In this document: piece after piece, positions 12,894 through 24,230 of the stretch
How positions within the stretch are numbered: position 1 is the first letter of the stretch
Layout of the letters: each line of letters begins with the position of its first letter
NCBI GenBank assembly: GCA_002104905.1
Contig: MCFE01000502.1
Coordinates: 1 to 64,000 of the forward strand
Reading direction: 5' to 3'
DNA length: 64,000 nucleotides
DNA from: Basidiobolus meristosporus CBS 931.73
Lineage: Eukaryota; Basidiobolomycota; Basidiobolomycetes; Basidiobolales; Basidiobolaceae
Notes under the pieces: model-generated
What the model was told of the DNA's origin: nothing
Seen by the model: only the letters and a program-made list of their open reading frames with translations
Database searches by the model: none
Position numbers and translations under genes: made by a program

Positions 12894-13678
12894 ACTGGCA
12901 ATAGAACTGCCTCATACTAGGTGAGTGCTGGCGCAGTGCAAACAAAAGCAGACATTAAAGACGTACCTCTGATATAAACAAATTGGGATACCGAAGAATA
13001 TAAAGGTCGACTTGAAAGGAGAGAATAGCTTAAATTTTGAGAATATCCTATTCCATATAGCGCGTAATTGAAGAAATTTGTCAACAAACCGATTGTTTTT
13101 AGTTTAATAGTAGTAGACCAATGGCTGCAGACACGAGCGCGACAGGATTAATTCCAAGTTAAATCAGCTAATATCGTGTTGCTATTGGAGTCTGGTTAAT
13201 TACATTTGGTGGACACTCACTACAGTGAAGTTTAACGTGGATTCATTATGGTTAATAGGGGATTCAGAGAAGACACTCCACGGAACCATGGCGATGGAAG
13301 CCGATTTCGGACAAGCAGTACTAGACGGGTCGAAAGGCAACATTGAATAAGACACCATGATGATGCAAATAATGCTTGGAAGATCGATACATTCTAGAAT
13401 CTCTGAGTAGTTTTTTTGGGAATTTTGTAAAATCTCCCAAGTCAGTCACAGCAAGGAATCCTATTTTGAGTGTTGGGAATTTTCATGAGGCTTATCATGT
13501 CTATTGTCTTATTTATTGAGCTCGGAATTTGACATACCAAATGTATATAAAGTCCTTGGGCTATGCCACCGCCCAATACTCTAGAAGCAAACGCTAGGCT
13601 GGTGCCGACTATACGTGCGAGTATATATACCAGGTAAATAGAGGCAGGAGAATATCTACAAAAGCTCAACACCGGTTA
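12894..13678. other. Intergenic interval, CENP-C promoter side
   Basis: This lies upstream of the CENP-C start and downstream of the zinc-ribbon stop. A minus-strand frame at 13672-13442 reads as a hydrophobic stretch ending at a GTATGT donor-like site, but it has no ATG and no convincing partner exon. Nothing else is supported. Confidence 0.35.
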
Positions 13679-14065
13679 CTACAGGTGTCCTCCACAATAA
13701 GGGCAGAATTGAAACCCTTCATTTTCAACAACAAGGTCGCAATTTCGACAACGGGTGCCATGGTTCTCATGAAAAATGGGTACGTGCAAGGTCGGATCAC
13801 TACTCAAGTCACGGTGTGACCAGCCGCAGCGCCCGCATAGGTACATAGGTTCTCCTCGAGATATTGAGAACAACGGTACGAAGAATAAAGATAGTTTATG
13901 GTCCAGTCGTGCTATGTTAACGGTATCTTGCGATAAACAAGCTGGGCAAGGCTTAGATACCGTCTTCACTAGCTGTCGTCTCAAAGATATGTCCCCTAAG
14001 AAAGAAGCTTAGTTACTACGGAAAGCCAGGCAACCTCTGTAGACCATACCGATGAAGAAAAACAT
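13679..14065 (-). CDS. Small zinc-ribbon protein (zinc-ribbon_15 type)
   Basis: Two exons, complement(join(13679..13995,14050..14065)), encode 110 aa. The tiny first exon supplies MFFFI; the joined N-terminus (MFFFIGD) is typical of a family of short eukaryotic proteins starting MFF.IG followed by Cys pairs. Visible metal-binding pairs are CPAC (about residue 22), CGRC (about 62), CRNC (about 89) and CPYC (about 104), the last two making a classical zinc ribbon at the C-terminus. The function of this family is not established. The first-exon assignment rests on splice phase and on the MFF start. Transcription is in the same direction as CENP-C. Confidence 0.75.
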
Positions 14066-14303
14066 GATTGATTAGAAGCTCAGGAAGCCAACGCAAGTTT
14101 CTAATATGTTGGCACGACACCTCCGGTTTTTACAGAAAACCTCGGTACTATGATTGACCGGCAACGCAATCTCACTTCATTCCTAATTAGTGAAGTTTCG
14201 AATAAATGATGAAACATTCATGAGTCACCCTCAACTGTAGTATTTAGGGGGATTGGTGGGCAAACCGAAAATACGATTTCCCTCGCTTCTTCCATTATCC
14301 AAA

Positions 14304-14534
14304 ATGTCGTTTTCTTCCAGTACCACAAATAGCACTGAAGTCTCTTACAAGACACCAATAGACCCCTTATCTGAGGATCATGGAGATACGATAAGAAGAA
14401 CCGAAGAGGCTATAAAGAACTCCAAATCCATACCCAGCTCCGTAGAATCCAAGCAAGCGGAGCAAGAGTCCATACCAGACAGGAAGCTTCCCTCTTATAT
14501 GTTCAATCAACACATGGGTAGAAAAGGGAAATAA
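14304..14534 (+). CDS. Small Ser/Glu-rich hypothetical protein, 76 aa
   Basis: A single open frame starts at an ATG in good context (AAAATGTC) and ends at TAA. The product is hydrophilic, rich in Ser, Thr, Glu and Lys, with a basic end (NQHMGRKGK). No transmembrane segment or signal peptide is visible. I do not recognise the family. It is divergent from the zinc-ribbon gene and convergent with the minus-strand gene at 14642-15096. An AATAAA-like tract lies about 40 bases after the stop. It could be real or a chance ORF. Confidence 0.4.
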   Translation: MSFSSSTTNSTEVSYKTPIDPLSEDHGDTIRRTEEAIKNSKSIPSSVESKQAEQESIPDRKLPSYMFNQHMGRKGK

Positions 14535-14641
14535 TGGGAAAGAGCAACCCCTACCAGATATTAGCCAACTTATCATAATAAAAAAGTCAAGTCGGAAGCT
14601 GACATTCAATGTATTTGGATATAGAAGGCCAACCTTCGCAT

Positions 14642-15096
14642 TTATTGCAAATAGGAGTTCTCTAGAAACTTCCCCCAAATTGACAGTGTCAAGTAAAATT
14701 TACCCTAGAAATACCGAATATGTATAGATCAACCATCTTTAACGCGAAAACTGGATCCATCCAAGAGCTACGTTGCGCTGCTAAACGAGTTGCTTTAGCG
14801 GCGAGATCGTCAAAAGCATTACGTGCTTCGTGCTGTAATATAATTTTCGTATGGATCTCGGTTAAAGGTTTAATTCCCCAAGAATTCTTGGATTGAAGGT
14901 TGTGGGCCCTTTGGAACAGTGTAGATGCCAACAACGACTGATATCACCTTCGAAAAGTCACCAGCTGCGGATACACTTCATTAAATGGCACTGTATGTTG
15001 ATTTTTTATTCTCGAAAAGCTATGTATGTCGGATGAAAATGCAATATTGATAGAAGTAGAAATGAGTTGCTTGAGAGATTCAGCCAGGGAAGTCAT
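14642..15096 (-). CDS. Unrecognised 120-aa protein directly behind the Emi1-like gene
   Basis: Model complement(join(14642..14661,14715..14908,14948..15096)) gives 120 aa. The middle exon carries the best coding signal (KNSWGIKPLTEIHTK, then NAFDDLAAKATRLAAQRSSW), a basic and helical segment. The first intron would be only 39 nt. An alternative is to read through the last donor to a stop at 14689. The ATG sits six bases after the preceding stop codon on the same strand, so either both frames share one transcript or one start is misplaced. No domain is recognised. The existence of the middle exon is more certain than the ends. Confidence 0.4.
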
Positions 15097-15101
15097 ACGC
15101 A

Positions 15102-15629
15102 TCAGACATCCTGAGGTGGGAAATTGGCTGGTGGTGCACTAAATGAGGAGTGGGATGAATCAGTATACTTCCTTCCAAAACTCTTCATAAAACTTACTCT
15201 CTCTCGGTCCAAACATCTAGCGAGCTCTTTTGACCCACCTTAAGAGCATCCTTTTCGGCCTTACGCTCGGAAAGCATTTTCTGCGGAATAAGTTAGGGAC
15301 TAGGATGCATGGAGCAAGTGGGGCGATCAATACCTTGGCTACTTCCTCAGACTTTGTCTTGACTTTAAAGCACAACTTCAAGTCTTTCCACTGCTCACTA
15401 CAGTCCTTCTTGGTTCCATATCTATAGTAGTGTAAGGCCTGATGTCCTAGAGCTTTCGTGTAATTAACAAGGCACCTGGTGGTTAGAACGGTCTGAAAAC
15501 AACAGAAATAGAATATTGCAACTAATTACTGTAGCAGTAGTAGAGCTTATCCCAACATTCCCCTACTTTACAATCCAATACCTCCTCCTCGGTCGACTTT
15601 TTGGTGATGTCAATGTTTTCTGCACTCAT
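15102..15629 (-). CDS. Emi1-like DUF3128 protein
   Basis: Four exons, complement(join(15102..15138,15198..15280,15334..15452,15530..15629)), give 112 aa. The fold is recognised from its Cys and aromatic spacing: DCKVGECWDKLYYCY, then HYYRYGTKKDCSEQW.DLKLC, and near the end DVWTER followed by a Pro-rich tail (APPANFPP). This is the DUF3128 family, named after yeast early meiotic induction protein Emi1, with Cys spacing like twin-CX(n)C mitochondrial proteins. The biochemical role is poorly known; in yeast it affects IME1 induction and mitochondrial DNA maintenance. The third-exon frame could also end at a TAA read through the last donor, giving a shorter tail. Confidence 0.88.
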
Positions 15630-16074
15630 GCTCCTTTGCTAAACTAAAAGACAGACCGAAATAGCTATCGCTGTAACAGTCAAAAAGTCAAAGCTTTTAC
15701 TCAGAATTATCAGCGGCCAAATATAGCCGAGTGGATCACAAAATTTCCGTCTGAATCCTGCTTAACCACCAGGCAAATTAGTTATGGTTGCTTAATTTAA
15801 TCACCAAAGATGCGCAATGTAACTTACATACTATGGGCCGGATTTTGGCAGGTATCGCTAGAAACAGGGGCCTTCTGGAATGGATACATTACCTGTCGGT
15901 TTGTTATTAGGTGCTGGTCATGATGGTATATGCATCCTTCGCGAAACTTCTAGGTCCTGGTAAATATGGTGGAACTAGGACTAATGATTCCGAAACCAAT
16001 GATTCCCCGTAAATATCTTGTTCAAGAAAAATTAATTTATTAATGTATTTAGATTATTCAAGCACCTGGCTAAT
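15630..16074. other. Intergenic, upstream of Emi1-like gene
   Basis: About 445 bases between the Emi1-like start and the 3' end of the GPI-protein gene. It presumably holds the Emi1-like promoter and the GPI-gene 3' end. No ORF, repeat or RNA gene is evident. Confidence 0.4.
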
Positions 16075-16678
16075 TCACATAAGCAAGAATGAAGTGACAA
16101 CACCGACGAAACCTACAACGCCGGCACCTGCTCTGAATGCGCCATTCTTCTTTTCGTTAGTATCGGAGCCACTTGAGCCGTTGGAGGAAGAAGCACCAGC
16201 GCTTGGGGCGGAAGTGGGCTTAGGGGTGGTTGGTGCGTTGGTGTAGTTGGTCATGGCAGGGAGAGAAGGGTTGTCAATGGTGAAGTAATGGCTGTACTTA
16301 GCATTTTCACCCTCGCCAAAACGAATAACATATTGGGATCCAGGTCTGGTAGTTCCGGGAATGAACCAATTGTAGGAAGGAGGGTTGGAGGGGACGCTAG
16401 CACTAATGGCAGCGACTTGCTCAAGACGATTCTGAGGGCCATACATAAGAGAAATGCTGAAGGAAGCTGGGGCTGGGTTACTACCGGTATCAGTCCTTTG
16501 CAAAGGTTATCAGCAAAATTATCGAAAGTAGATGTAGCAAGTAGTATACTAACCAGGTAATAGCGTTTTGAGTGCCTGCACGCCAGATCTCATCCACAGG
16601 ATGAGTTACACTAAGGTCAGCATTGGCAAGGTTGAAAGCCAGAGCAGCGCCAAGGAAGATTTGAACAAAGCGGTTCAT
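16075..16678 (-). CDS. Secreted Kre9/Knh1-domain protein with predicted GPI anchor
   Basis: Two exons, complement(join(16075..16495,16554..16678)), encode 181 aa. Residues 1-20 are a signal peptide ending NLANA. The mature N-terminus (LSVTHPVDEIWRAGTQNAITW) followed by a beta-rich segment and PGSQYVIRFGEGEN is the fungal Kre9/Knh1-like immunoglobulin-fold domain of Ser/Thr-rich GPI-anchored wall proteins. A Ser/Thr/Pro/Ala-rich stalk follows, then a short polar Asn/Lys patch and a hydrophobic C-terminus (AGAGVVGFVGVVTSFLLM), the pattern of a GPI attachment signal. The protein probably sits at the plasma membrane or cell wall. The exact substrate or partner is unknown. Confidence 0.85.
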
Positions 16679-16911
16679 ACTAAATGATGATTACAAGTGA
16701 TATCCATCAGGAAATACCACCAATATATACAACTTTCAACCCCAATAACTATTCTTTTCTCCATAGCACTTTCACATTCAATCTTCTAGGTTCCACAAAC
16801 GCATGAAGCCACTATTGAAAGCATCGATCATCTTATCATAACTCTTTACTGGAACCGCATGAAGGCGAGAATATTGCCAATTGCCCAATTGACTTTTTTG
16901 CTTTTCCAAAC

Positions 16912-17289
16912 TCAAATGAGCAACCTTTGTGCTACGTACGACAAAACTCTCGGGAGCTGTTTGGTTGGAATGGCAGACATAATATAACTATGTAACACGG
17001 ATGGGATCTTTGTAGATTGGCCGAATTCATTGGTCAGATTCAGGAGATAGAATATACAAGATGGATATCGAATTTCCAGAATTACAATCAACACTAAGAA
17101 GATGCACATCATATCCAGGTTCTGGAAAGCATCATCTTTTTTATCCAACATGTTAGGCGGATGTCCCATATTTTCCAATTTAACCCATGGCGGCGAGGAC
17201 GGTTCGGTGTCCGATTCTGGAAATAAAGCTGGGCAATGTGATGCATATGGCCCTAAGCAAAACACCAGGAACGTTCTCGTTGGCATCAT
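16912..17289 (-). CDS. Possible small membrane protein, 125 aa (doubtful)
   Basis: An uninterrupted frame begins with a double ATG. It has a short hydrophobic start and a second hydrophobic stretch around residues 60-83 (MMCIFLVLIVILEI). No family is recognised, and an open frame of this size can arise by chance in a 1.6-kb spacer. It lies between the GPI-protein gene and the PP4R1 gene, in the same direction as both. Confidence 0.22.
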   Translation of the reverse strand: MMPTRTFLVFCLGPYASHCPALFPESDTEPSSPPWVKLENMGHPPNMLDKKDDAFQNLDMMCIFLVLIVILEIRYPSCIFYLLNLTNEFGQSTKIPSVLHSYIMSAIPTKQLPRVLSYVAQRLLI

Positions 17290-18293
17290 TTGTTACTGAT
17301 TGAGGGTGGATCGGCGAAAAGATTTGTTGTAAACAAAGCATAGTTCAGGTTGAGTTTTACACCATTTATTAAGTGCTACTGTGTTCTGTCTCTGCATTGA
17401 TAGAAACACTATAGCACATTTCTGCAAAACTATACGGCCGCCTGGTTAACAATTCAAGCCAGCTGATCACCTTGTTTAAGACTAATAAGACTTGCAAACA
17501 GGTTGCTCACTGTGTTCTCTATTCCACACCTGGCGCTGAACTGTAAATTTACAACGGAGCTGGCGTATTGAAGGCCTGATCATAGTCGAGCTACCAGAAG
17601 TGCGGCCACAAATGGGTTACACCTAATAGAAAAAAGCAACATTTGCAGCGATTTGTTTCTGGTTAACAAATACAAACATGATCACGTTGACTTTCTATGA
17701 CATGAGGCTACCGGGCTACCTCGAGCCCCTAATTTCATTGGCCCGCATCCCCAGTCCTGCTCCTGGGTTGGTCGAAATATTCCTATAGATGACCACTCTG
17801 TAACATGAGTGGATGAGTCGCAGGATTAGGCAATTTGGATCGTACTTCGAATGGGTGTGCTGGCAATACTATTGTGGGTGGGACAGTTACTCGACTGGTT
17901 TGACTATTTCTCGCACATGAAAATGAGTGAATATTCAGCCTAGTGGTAAACACAAGTTAGAATAGCTAAGAAGTATGTAGTTAATTTCGGAGATGTTCCA
18001 GTTGTAGCAAACATGTAATTGGAAATGTGTGTATCTCATCCTGATTATGTGAAACCTCTTTTAGTAGTCGGTTGTTCGGTATTCTACAGGAAGTGTCATA
18101 CAGATGGTGCAAGAATGAGAGGAGTGGGATAGCGTGGGGATTTTACATAGAGTACTTTTTAACGATTTGCCAGTTTGAGAATGTGCCATGTTTGGAAACT
18201 TCGAGTCCCGGAATTCACCTCACGAGCGCCATTTAACAACACCGGAAACGGCTCAGTTGGTAAGTTAGAGGCCTCTTCTTTCGGAGATCGAGA
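17290..18293. other. Intergenic, downstream of PP4R1-like gene
   Basis: About 1 kb with no coding evidence, repeat or RNA gene that I can support. The plus-strand frame at 18175-18543 is the antisense shadow of the PP4R1 terminal exon. Confidence 0.4.
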
Positions 18294-21200
18294 CTACAAA
18301 GAATCTACCAAATCCAGAGGTTTCGAATTACTCATACCGGATACAACACGTGTGATCTTTACGGGTTCTGTGATATGTGCTTCTTCCGTTCGCTTGGCCA
18401 GTTTCCGTACATTCTCCTCGGCTTCCCTATTTTCCGGCTTGCAGTTTTCATCCACTTGGCAAATCGTATATTGCTGTAGACTCCTGCTGGGTATTGCTTT
18501 GCTGAGGCATTTCCCATTGCTCTCAGTGTTTGGACCATGGTGAGTTCTGTTGTCAATTGGGGATGGATCCGACAACGGGATTTCTATGCTGGGAAGTATA
18601 GACTGAGATAGCGTAGATTGAATCTCGGGATCATCGTCGCTGCTAAATCGTTTGAGTAGGCCCCCCAACTGTTCTTGAAATTTAGGTGAGCACTCCTGTT
18701 CATTTTCTATTTAGGGATAATTAGTGACACATTCGAAAGCACAGCAATCGCAGGTATCTACCGTGAAATGCATTGATCAATGTTTCGGTGGCCTGGATGA
18801 CCAAAAGCCTGACATTGGCTACTTTATCACTGGAAAGCTGGCTAAAAACAGGCATCAGGACCTCGCCAAAGATGCTGATGGCAATCTGGCTAGTCTGTAA
18901 TAGCTCTCGACAGATTTGGACAAATCTATTAACCACAGAAAAGAGTTAGTATGCGTTTTCTCGCTCGTATTGCCACTATACATACATCATCCGTTTACGG
19001 AACGAGGCGGAAAGTCCAAATTGCAGAATCGTCTCGAAGATTTGCGACGACAGATCGGGGTCTTTCTTGGTTTGTCCGTAAATAATGGGTATCTTGAGAC
19101 AGAATTAGTCGTATAATTGGACTGGTATATAACATACAAACATACAGCAGATACAGCAGTTTCCCTAACGCGAAAGACGGGATCGTTCAAGCACTTGATG
19201 GCAATTGGTAGAACGTCGTTGACAATAGTGGTCGCAGAAAATAATTCGCATAGGGGAGGAATCTGTCTATTTGTGGTATTGTTAATGTGACTTCAGAGAG
19301 GATTCACTTTAGAAGACATACTGTGCAACAAGTTCACGAACTCTCCAATTTTTCGAGTCCGCTTCCCAGATATCTTCCAATACCGGTAAATACATCTCCC
19401 GTGTAGGAAGACTCAGACATCCCAAGAAGGTTGCGGCATTCTGTAGAACTCCTACTCTTACCTACATTAAAGGATTTCTTTAGTGGATGTTATGTTGTAA
19501 CTCTCGAGTACGTATCGTACTTACTTCGTCGGCATCCATCATAAAAAAGCCAAACAGAGGGGCCAGTTGTTTGTCACAGGCTTCAACATTCTCCCTCAAT
19601 AATTTGGCAATTTCGTGGAGTGAATAAGCAAGCGTCCGTCGTACACTCATCTTTAGTAGATTACTATCCATAAGCATAGATAAAAGGGTTGGTAGGCTTA
19701 CTTGCGTATCTCTACATAAATTTGAATAATCATTGGCAAACTCGGGCCATCGATGAGGGCCCAGCGCCAAGAGTACCGCTGTTCACCAGTGAAATGTCAA
19801 TCGAGGCGGTAAATCATAAATATGGTTGGAGAAAGCTGAGTACCAGGGAAGTTGAAGGCGCATCTAAGCGTTCTATCAGGGTCGCGCATAGAGCTCTTAT
19901 TCGGAAACAAAGATATGTACTTTTCGATGAGATCATCCGGGACGTCACCGCCCGCGAACGCGGCAACCATCCTCCCCAAACCATCTTCAACGCACGTTTG
20001 TACCCATCGGCTTACATCACTAATCATAGCCTTGAATATTGGCAAACATATCTCCAGCTGTGCGGACGCTGGGACAGAGGCGCATATTTCCGGTAGTACT
20101 AGTGCACAGGATTTCCTTACCTGCCATATGTCGTCGTTTGCTAAATGTTCGAATTGTAACAACTAGCTTCTCATTAATAAAATGAAGGGGGTGTTGGATG
20201 AGGCATCTGAATGGCAATACCAGGTCATCAACGGCATGCTGGCTAGAGACCACTTTAATGACAGAGTTAATTGCCACCGGAACTTCCTATAGGCGAGAAT
20301 GTTTACTTGATGGAACCAGATTCAGCAGTCCAAATAATGTGCCTACTTTGCGAACATTGAATGTAGGATCACTGGCCATTTGAACCAGTAGAGGGACGAA
20401 TATATCAACAACAGAGTCAAGATCCGAGAATTCAGCTAGCGTTGCCATCATCTGCAACGAGGCAGTTCAGTCGCATGAGTTTCAAGCCATACAAATTTCG
20501 AGCATACCTTGATCATGGTAACTTTTCCTTGATCCCTTTCCTCCGGTCGTAAACAACCCTCTCCATTTCCAAGCGGAACCACAACTCCGTGGATAATTTC
20601 TTGCTCCACGATTTTGTTGTCCAACTGCTTTACGAGAGAGACGATGCAATTTTGAGCAGCATTCGAGATGGTATTGTTCCATTCCAATATCAAGGTGCGT
20701 AGAAGATGTGAGAAAGCATTCGGCATCAATTTATCAGGTTCTTCGGAGTCATTGGCTGGGCGGGTCTAGTTAGGGAGATGGTGTACTTTAGTAAAACATG
20801 AGATTGTCAGTGGGCTTGCTATGTATAGCTCACCTTGTATAAATATAGCAAGATCCTATCAAAATTCTCGGCAAAGTTTTCGCGAACTCTATCCTCTACA
20901 AAGTTCGACTATGCGGTCACTAAAGGTTGGTATATTAACTTCAACCGGATCTAAATACATACCGTCGTCGCTTCCGAGCTCGTATAAAAGAGGTATGATG
21001 TATTCCCTTACCTTCGAGAGCTCTATCTCAGGAATCAATTCCGGAAGTTGTTTGGCTACCCAAATGCTTAATTTTTATGAGCTTAAGTCGGGGGAGGTCA
21101 AAATACCACTATTTACCGATGAGCAGTCACGTCGCTTTTCGAATATAAGAACACTTTTTCAAGAGGGGAGTATTTCGGTTCATAATCACTGGATTCTTCT

Positions 21201-21552
21201 TCAGAAACTACAAGGAGGTTTTGAGTTATTATTGTCAATTGAAGTTGCCTGAAGGTAGAACTGATTGATAGCAAAGCCAAGGTTGACTCACCCCCTGGGG
21301 ACTCAAGTGGCTCAGTAAGCATTTCGGAATCGAAAGGTTGACCCAGAATACCGTAAGTCAAATCGAGATCTAAAGCCAAGTTTTCAGATGTAGAACAAGT
21401 TCTTGAGTCGCAAATTTGCAGCCTCTCACCTGCCATATCTTGCACAGGTTATTAAGGGAGGAATATTCACAACGATAGCAGGAAACGTTGTTGACTGAAG
21501 CGGAGCTCCGTACTAAAGGATGTCGTTTAGATGTATGTGCTGAGTTAGCCAT
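18294..21552 (-). CDS. HEAT-repeat regulatory subunit of protein phosphatase 4 (PPP4R1-like)
   Basis: A multi-exon gene; the start is the ATG at 21552 (MANSAHTSKRHP) and the stop is at 18294. Many short introns (about 50-60 nt) separate exons of HEAT repeats. Typical segments in order are DRVRENFAENFDRILLYLYK (near 20.85 kb), AINSVIKVVSSQHAVDDLVL (20.25 kb), LANDDIWQVRKSCALVLPEI then WVQTCVEDGLGRMVAAF (20.1-19.95 kb), LGPHRWPEFANDYSNL (19.75 kb) and IPPLCELFSATTIV (19.25 kb). The DDIWQVRKSCA / VQTCVEDGLGR.VA blocks are characteristic of PP4R1, a scaffold for PP4 catalytic subunits. The C-terminal ~150 residues are Ser/Glu-rich and disordered. Individual exon joins were only partly resolved. 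Confidence 0.88.
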
Positions 21553-23209
21553 TAACAAATAGATCTACTTTATTCTATCCAAAACCAATGACTAGCTAAA
21601 GTAATATTAGTCAGATTTCACAAGGAATCTAGTTGAATTACTTCATTGTATCGTCAACCGTTTGATGTGGGCTGTTATCTCACGTAACAATTAAAAGAAT
21701 GATACCTTTGGTGTATAATTGATACATATTTAGTAAACGCATGGATATTTTGAGTGGAGATTCCCATATTTCAGAAGTTGGCATCAATCGCATTGGAGCT
21801 ACTTCCCGAACTCCCGTAATTCTCGTAATTGTAGTGCAGCACTTGGTCATGTTTAGAGCATTTGACAATATGATTACCAGGTTGATTTTCCCTTCATTTA
21901 CGATTTCCCCGAAAAGAGGTGCCTTGAATTCCTTGGACTCTCCTGACAAAATCTCCGAAATATTGCTGCATATGATGCCATTTTCTTTTGTGAATTAGAG
22001 AATATAATAACCACCGCGTATAATGCACTAATCAGTGTGCCAGTACAACTGAAAGCAATACAGTAGTGCCAACAAACTACGGTCTATATGTACTTTGTTT
22101 GCAAGCTGGATAATACTCAATCAAGGTATCTGGCTACTTGTAAATAATCAGTTGGTAATATGGTATGTATTATGGAGCTTCGCTGGATAATATGACAATA
22201 TAGGCTCCAAATAGTAAAAGATACAGCAGCACATGTAATGCTCCCTTAACCCCACACTATTCTTCGAATTCCTGCAATATACCTACATCGACCTGAGTAT
22301 AAGTGGTTGCTTTTAATGACTGATATACATATCAAGTCCGCACACGACGTGCATTTCACCAGAGTAGCCATGAGGCCAGTTGAAGGGTATCTCTTCATGT
22401 ATGCTCGTGTAGGCTGGCTATAGAATCTCGAAGCGCACATTTGGTCACATATATTGGGAAACACCTTATTCCATGAATATTTTCCTGCACGTTGCACCCA
22501 ATCTAGCGTCAATCCAGGTCAAACGGTCAGTTGTATCTTCTGATTGGAGGCTGGATCCAACCAGGGATTTCCCACACCCATACTCTAGGTTCAGGTTCCA
22601 TCCTAAAACGACGATGCCATCTGGAAGTGGTGTGGGGCATGCTCATTCAACTGGATGTCGCTTCTATACTATCTCTCACTTGATGCTTAACTGGTAACTT
22701 AAGTTGGCAGGTCCGTTCAAAACCACATATCACTGGACGTGGTCATATGGTAGCCCAATAAACCTCGACAGCACTGGGCGTGGCTCAATTGCCCGTTGTT
22801 GCTTATCAAACTTGAGCATGTACCATGTACAACCTATGTACTCCAATCAATGCTTGTATTCACATGATGATTTCTGCTCTACGGCCTATATCCATTCATC
22901 CCATCTGCCGGTCCTACGCTCGCTACCTTTAACGTAGTTAGCCATTCCAAAATAGGCTACCTCTCACTGACAGCCGTCAACCAACATCGTCTTAGCTATT
23001 GTTCACGCAGTGCCCGTTTGAAAATTTATCAACATTGTAGTCACAATTTCGAGCACCGATCCTTCCTTTCGCCAGTAAACCACGATTTAACGAAATTCGC
23101 ACGTTTCGTAAAGAGAAAATTCAAGCAGTAGGGTTGCTCAAATATTGATCTTCGCATGTTTGTCTATTTAAGAATCGTATGCACCAAACGAACCATTGGG
23201 TTCAAAAGA
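21553..23209. other. Intergenic interval between divergent PP4R1-like and RNase T2 genes
   Basis: About 1.6 kb separating divergently transcribed genes, so both promoters lie here. Short frames at 21680-21998 and 22246-22937 overlap on opposite strands and have no recognised domain or clean splice partners. Confidence 0.4.
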
Positions 23210-23217
23210 TATAAAAG
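23210..23217 (+). promoter_or_regulatory. TATA box of the RNase T2 gene
   Basis: TATAAAAG lies about 60 bases upstream of the RNase T2 ATG at 23278, a typical position for a fungal gene with a short 5' leader. Confidence 0.55.
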
Positions 23218-23277
23218 ACCATGCAAGCGGTGACCTATAACGCACTACAGCATCTGATCTGTTAAATACTCCCGAAA

Positions 23278-24195
23278 ATGAGACTCGCAAGTTTTTTGGC
23301 TTTCAGTACCGTTGCTTCGTTGGCGATCGTATTCGCCCAGGATTCCTGTCCCGTTGATGGTATCTCTTGCGCAGCTCCGGATGCTGATTCATGTTGCGTC
23401 CCTACCTATGGAAAGATTGTTCTTACTCAACAGGTACGCATCATCACCCATCAATCCGGAAAAGGTTCTATTAACCTTTCTTTCATATAGTGGATTCCAG
23501 GATATGGTCCAGATGATGCCTTCACCATTCATGGGCTTTGGCCAAATACTTGGTAGGGTCGAAATCATCGGCAGTGCATTTAAGAAGCAGGTGCTGATGT
23601 CTATTTTGTAGCTCTGGTGGGCAGGGTCCTTCCAATGGCTGCGATCCATCAAGAGCGTACTCCGACATTGGTGAGATTATACAAAATGCTAACAGTAGCT
23701 TGTATGACCAAATGGACACTTATTGGCCTTCATACAAAGGCAATAACCCTGAATTTTGGTGAGCTATCCACCAATACCTCTGACTACAGGGGATTATTCT
23801 CATGTCCTCTCATCTTTTATACCTCTAGGGAGCATGAATGGGAAAAGCATGGAACCTGCGTTTCAACCTTGGATCCAGACTGCTATGGCTCTGACTATCA
23901 GGAATATGAAGACATGCTAGACTACTTCCAAAGTGTATTGAATCTTCGTGCAAAATATGATTTGTATGCGGCTCTGGCCAGTGCTGGAATCACTCCCGGA
24001 GGAACATACACCCAAACGAGAATGGCCAACGCCATTAAGAGTAGATTAGGTATTACTCCATATTTCAAGTGCAAATCTGGAACGCTGAATGAGATTTGGG
24101 CGTATTTCCACGTCAAGGGTAAGGAGACATATATACCTGATAACTTCAAAGGCAGTCACTCTTGCAGCAACAGTATCAAATACCCATCGAAATAA
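23278..24195 (+). CDS. Secreted ribonuclease T2
   Basis: Four exons, join(23278..23433,23491..23552,23612..23758,23829..24195), encode 243 aa. Residues 1-20 form a signal peptide (SLAIVFA then QDSCP). Both RNase T2 active-site blocks are intact: FTIHGLWPN (CAS I, catalytic His) and [10 protein letters not shown] (CAS II, Glu and His). Numerous Cys residues fit the disulphides of fungal T2 enzymes. The family cleaves single-stranded RNA through a 2',3'-cyclic phosphate, usually outside the cell or in the vacuole. It ends shortly after the core and has no carbohydrate-binding tail. All introns are 57-70 nt. A TATAAAAG box precedes the gene and AATAAA follows it. Confidence 0.95.
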
Positions 24196-24224
24196 GTGAA
24201 CCATTCCTACGCATCATTTATAGC

Positions 24225-24230
24225 AATAAA
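24225..24230 (+). terminator. Polyadenylation signal of RNase T2 gene
   Basis: AATAAA occurs 30 bases after the RNase T2 stop codon, in a position suited to 3' end formation. Confidence 0.5.

Noticed and set aside
12579-12945. Plus- and minus-frame ORFs over the CENP-C N-terminus
   Set aside because: They are out of frame with the spliced CENP-C reading, which alone restores the conserved GRKTG and DEDGFDNVDDFF blocks.
18175-18543. Plus-strand frame of 122 codons
   Set aside because: Antisense shadow of the Ser/Glu-rich last exon of the PP4R1-like gene.
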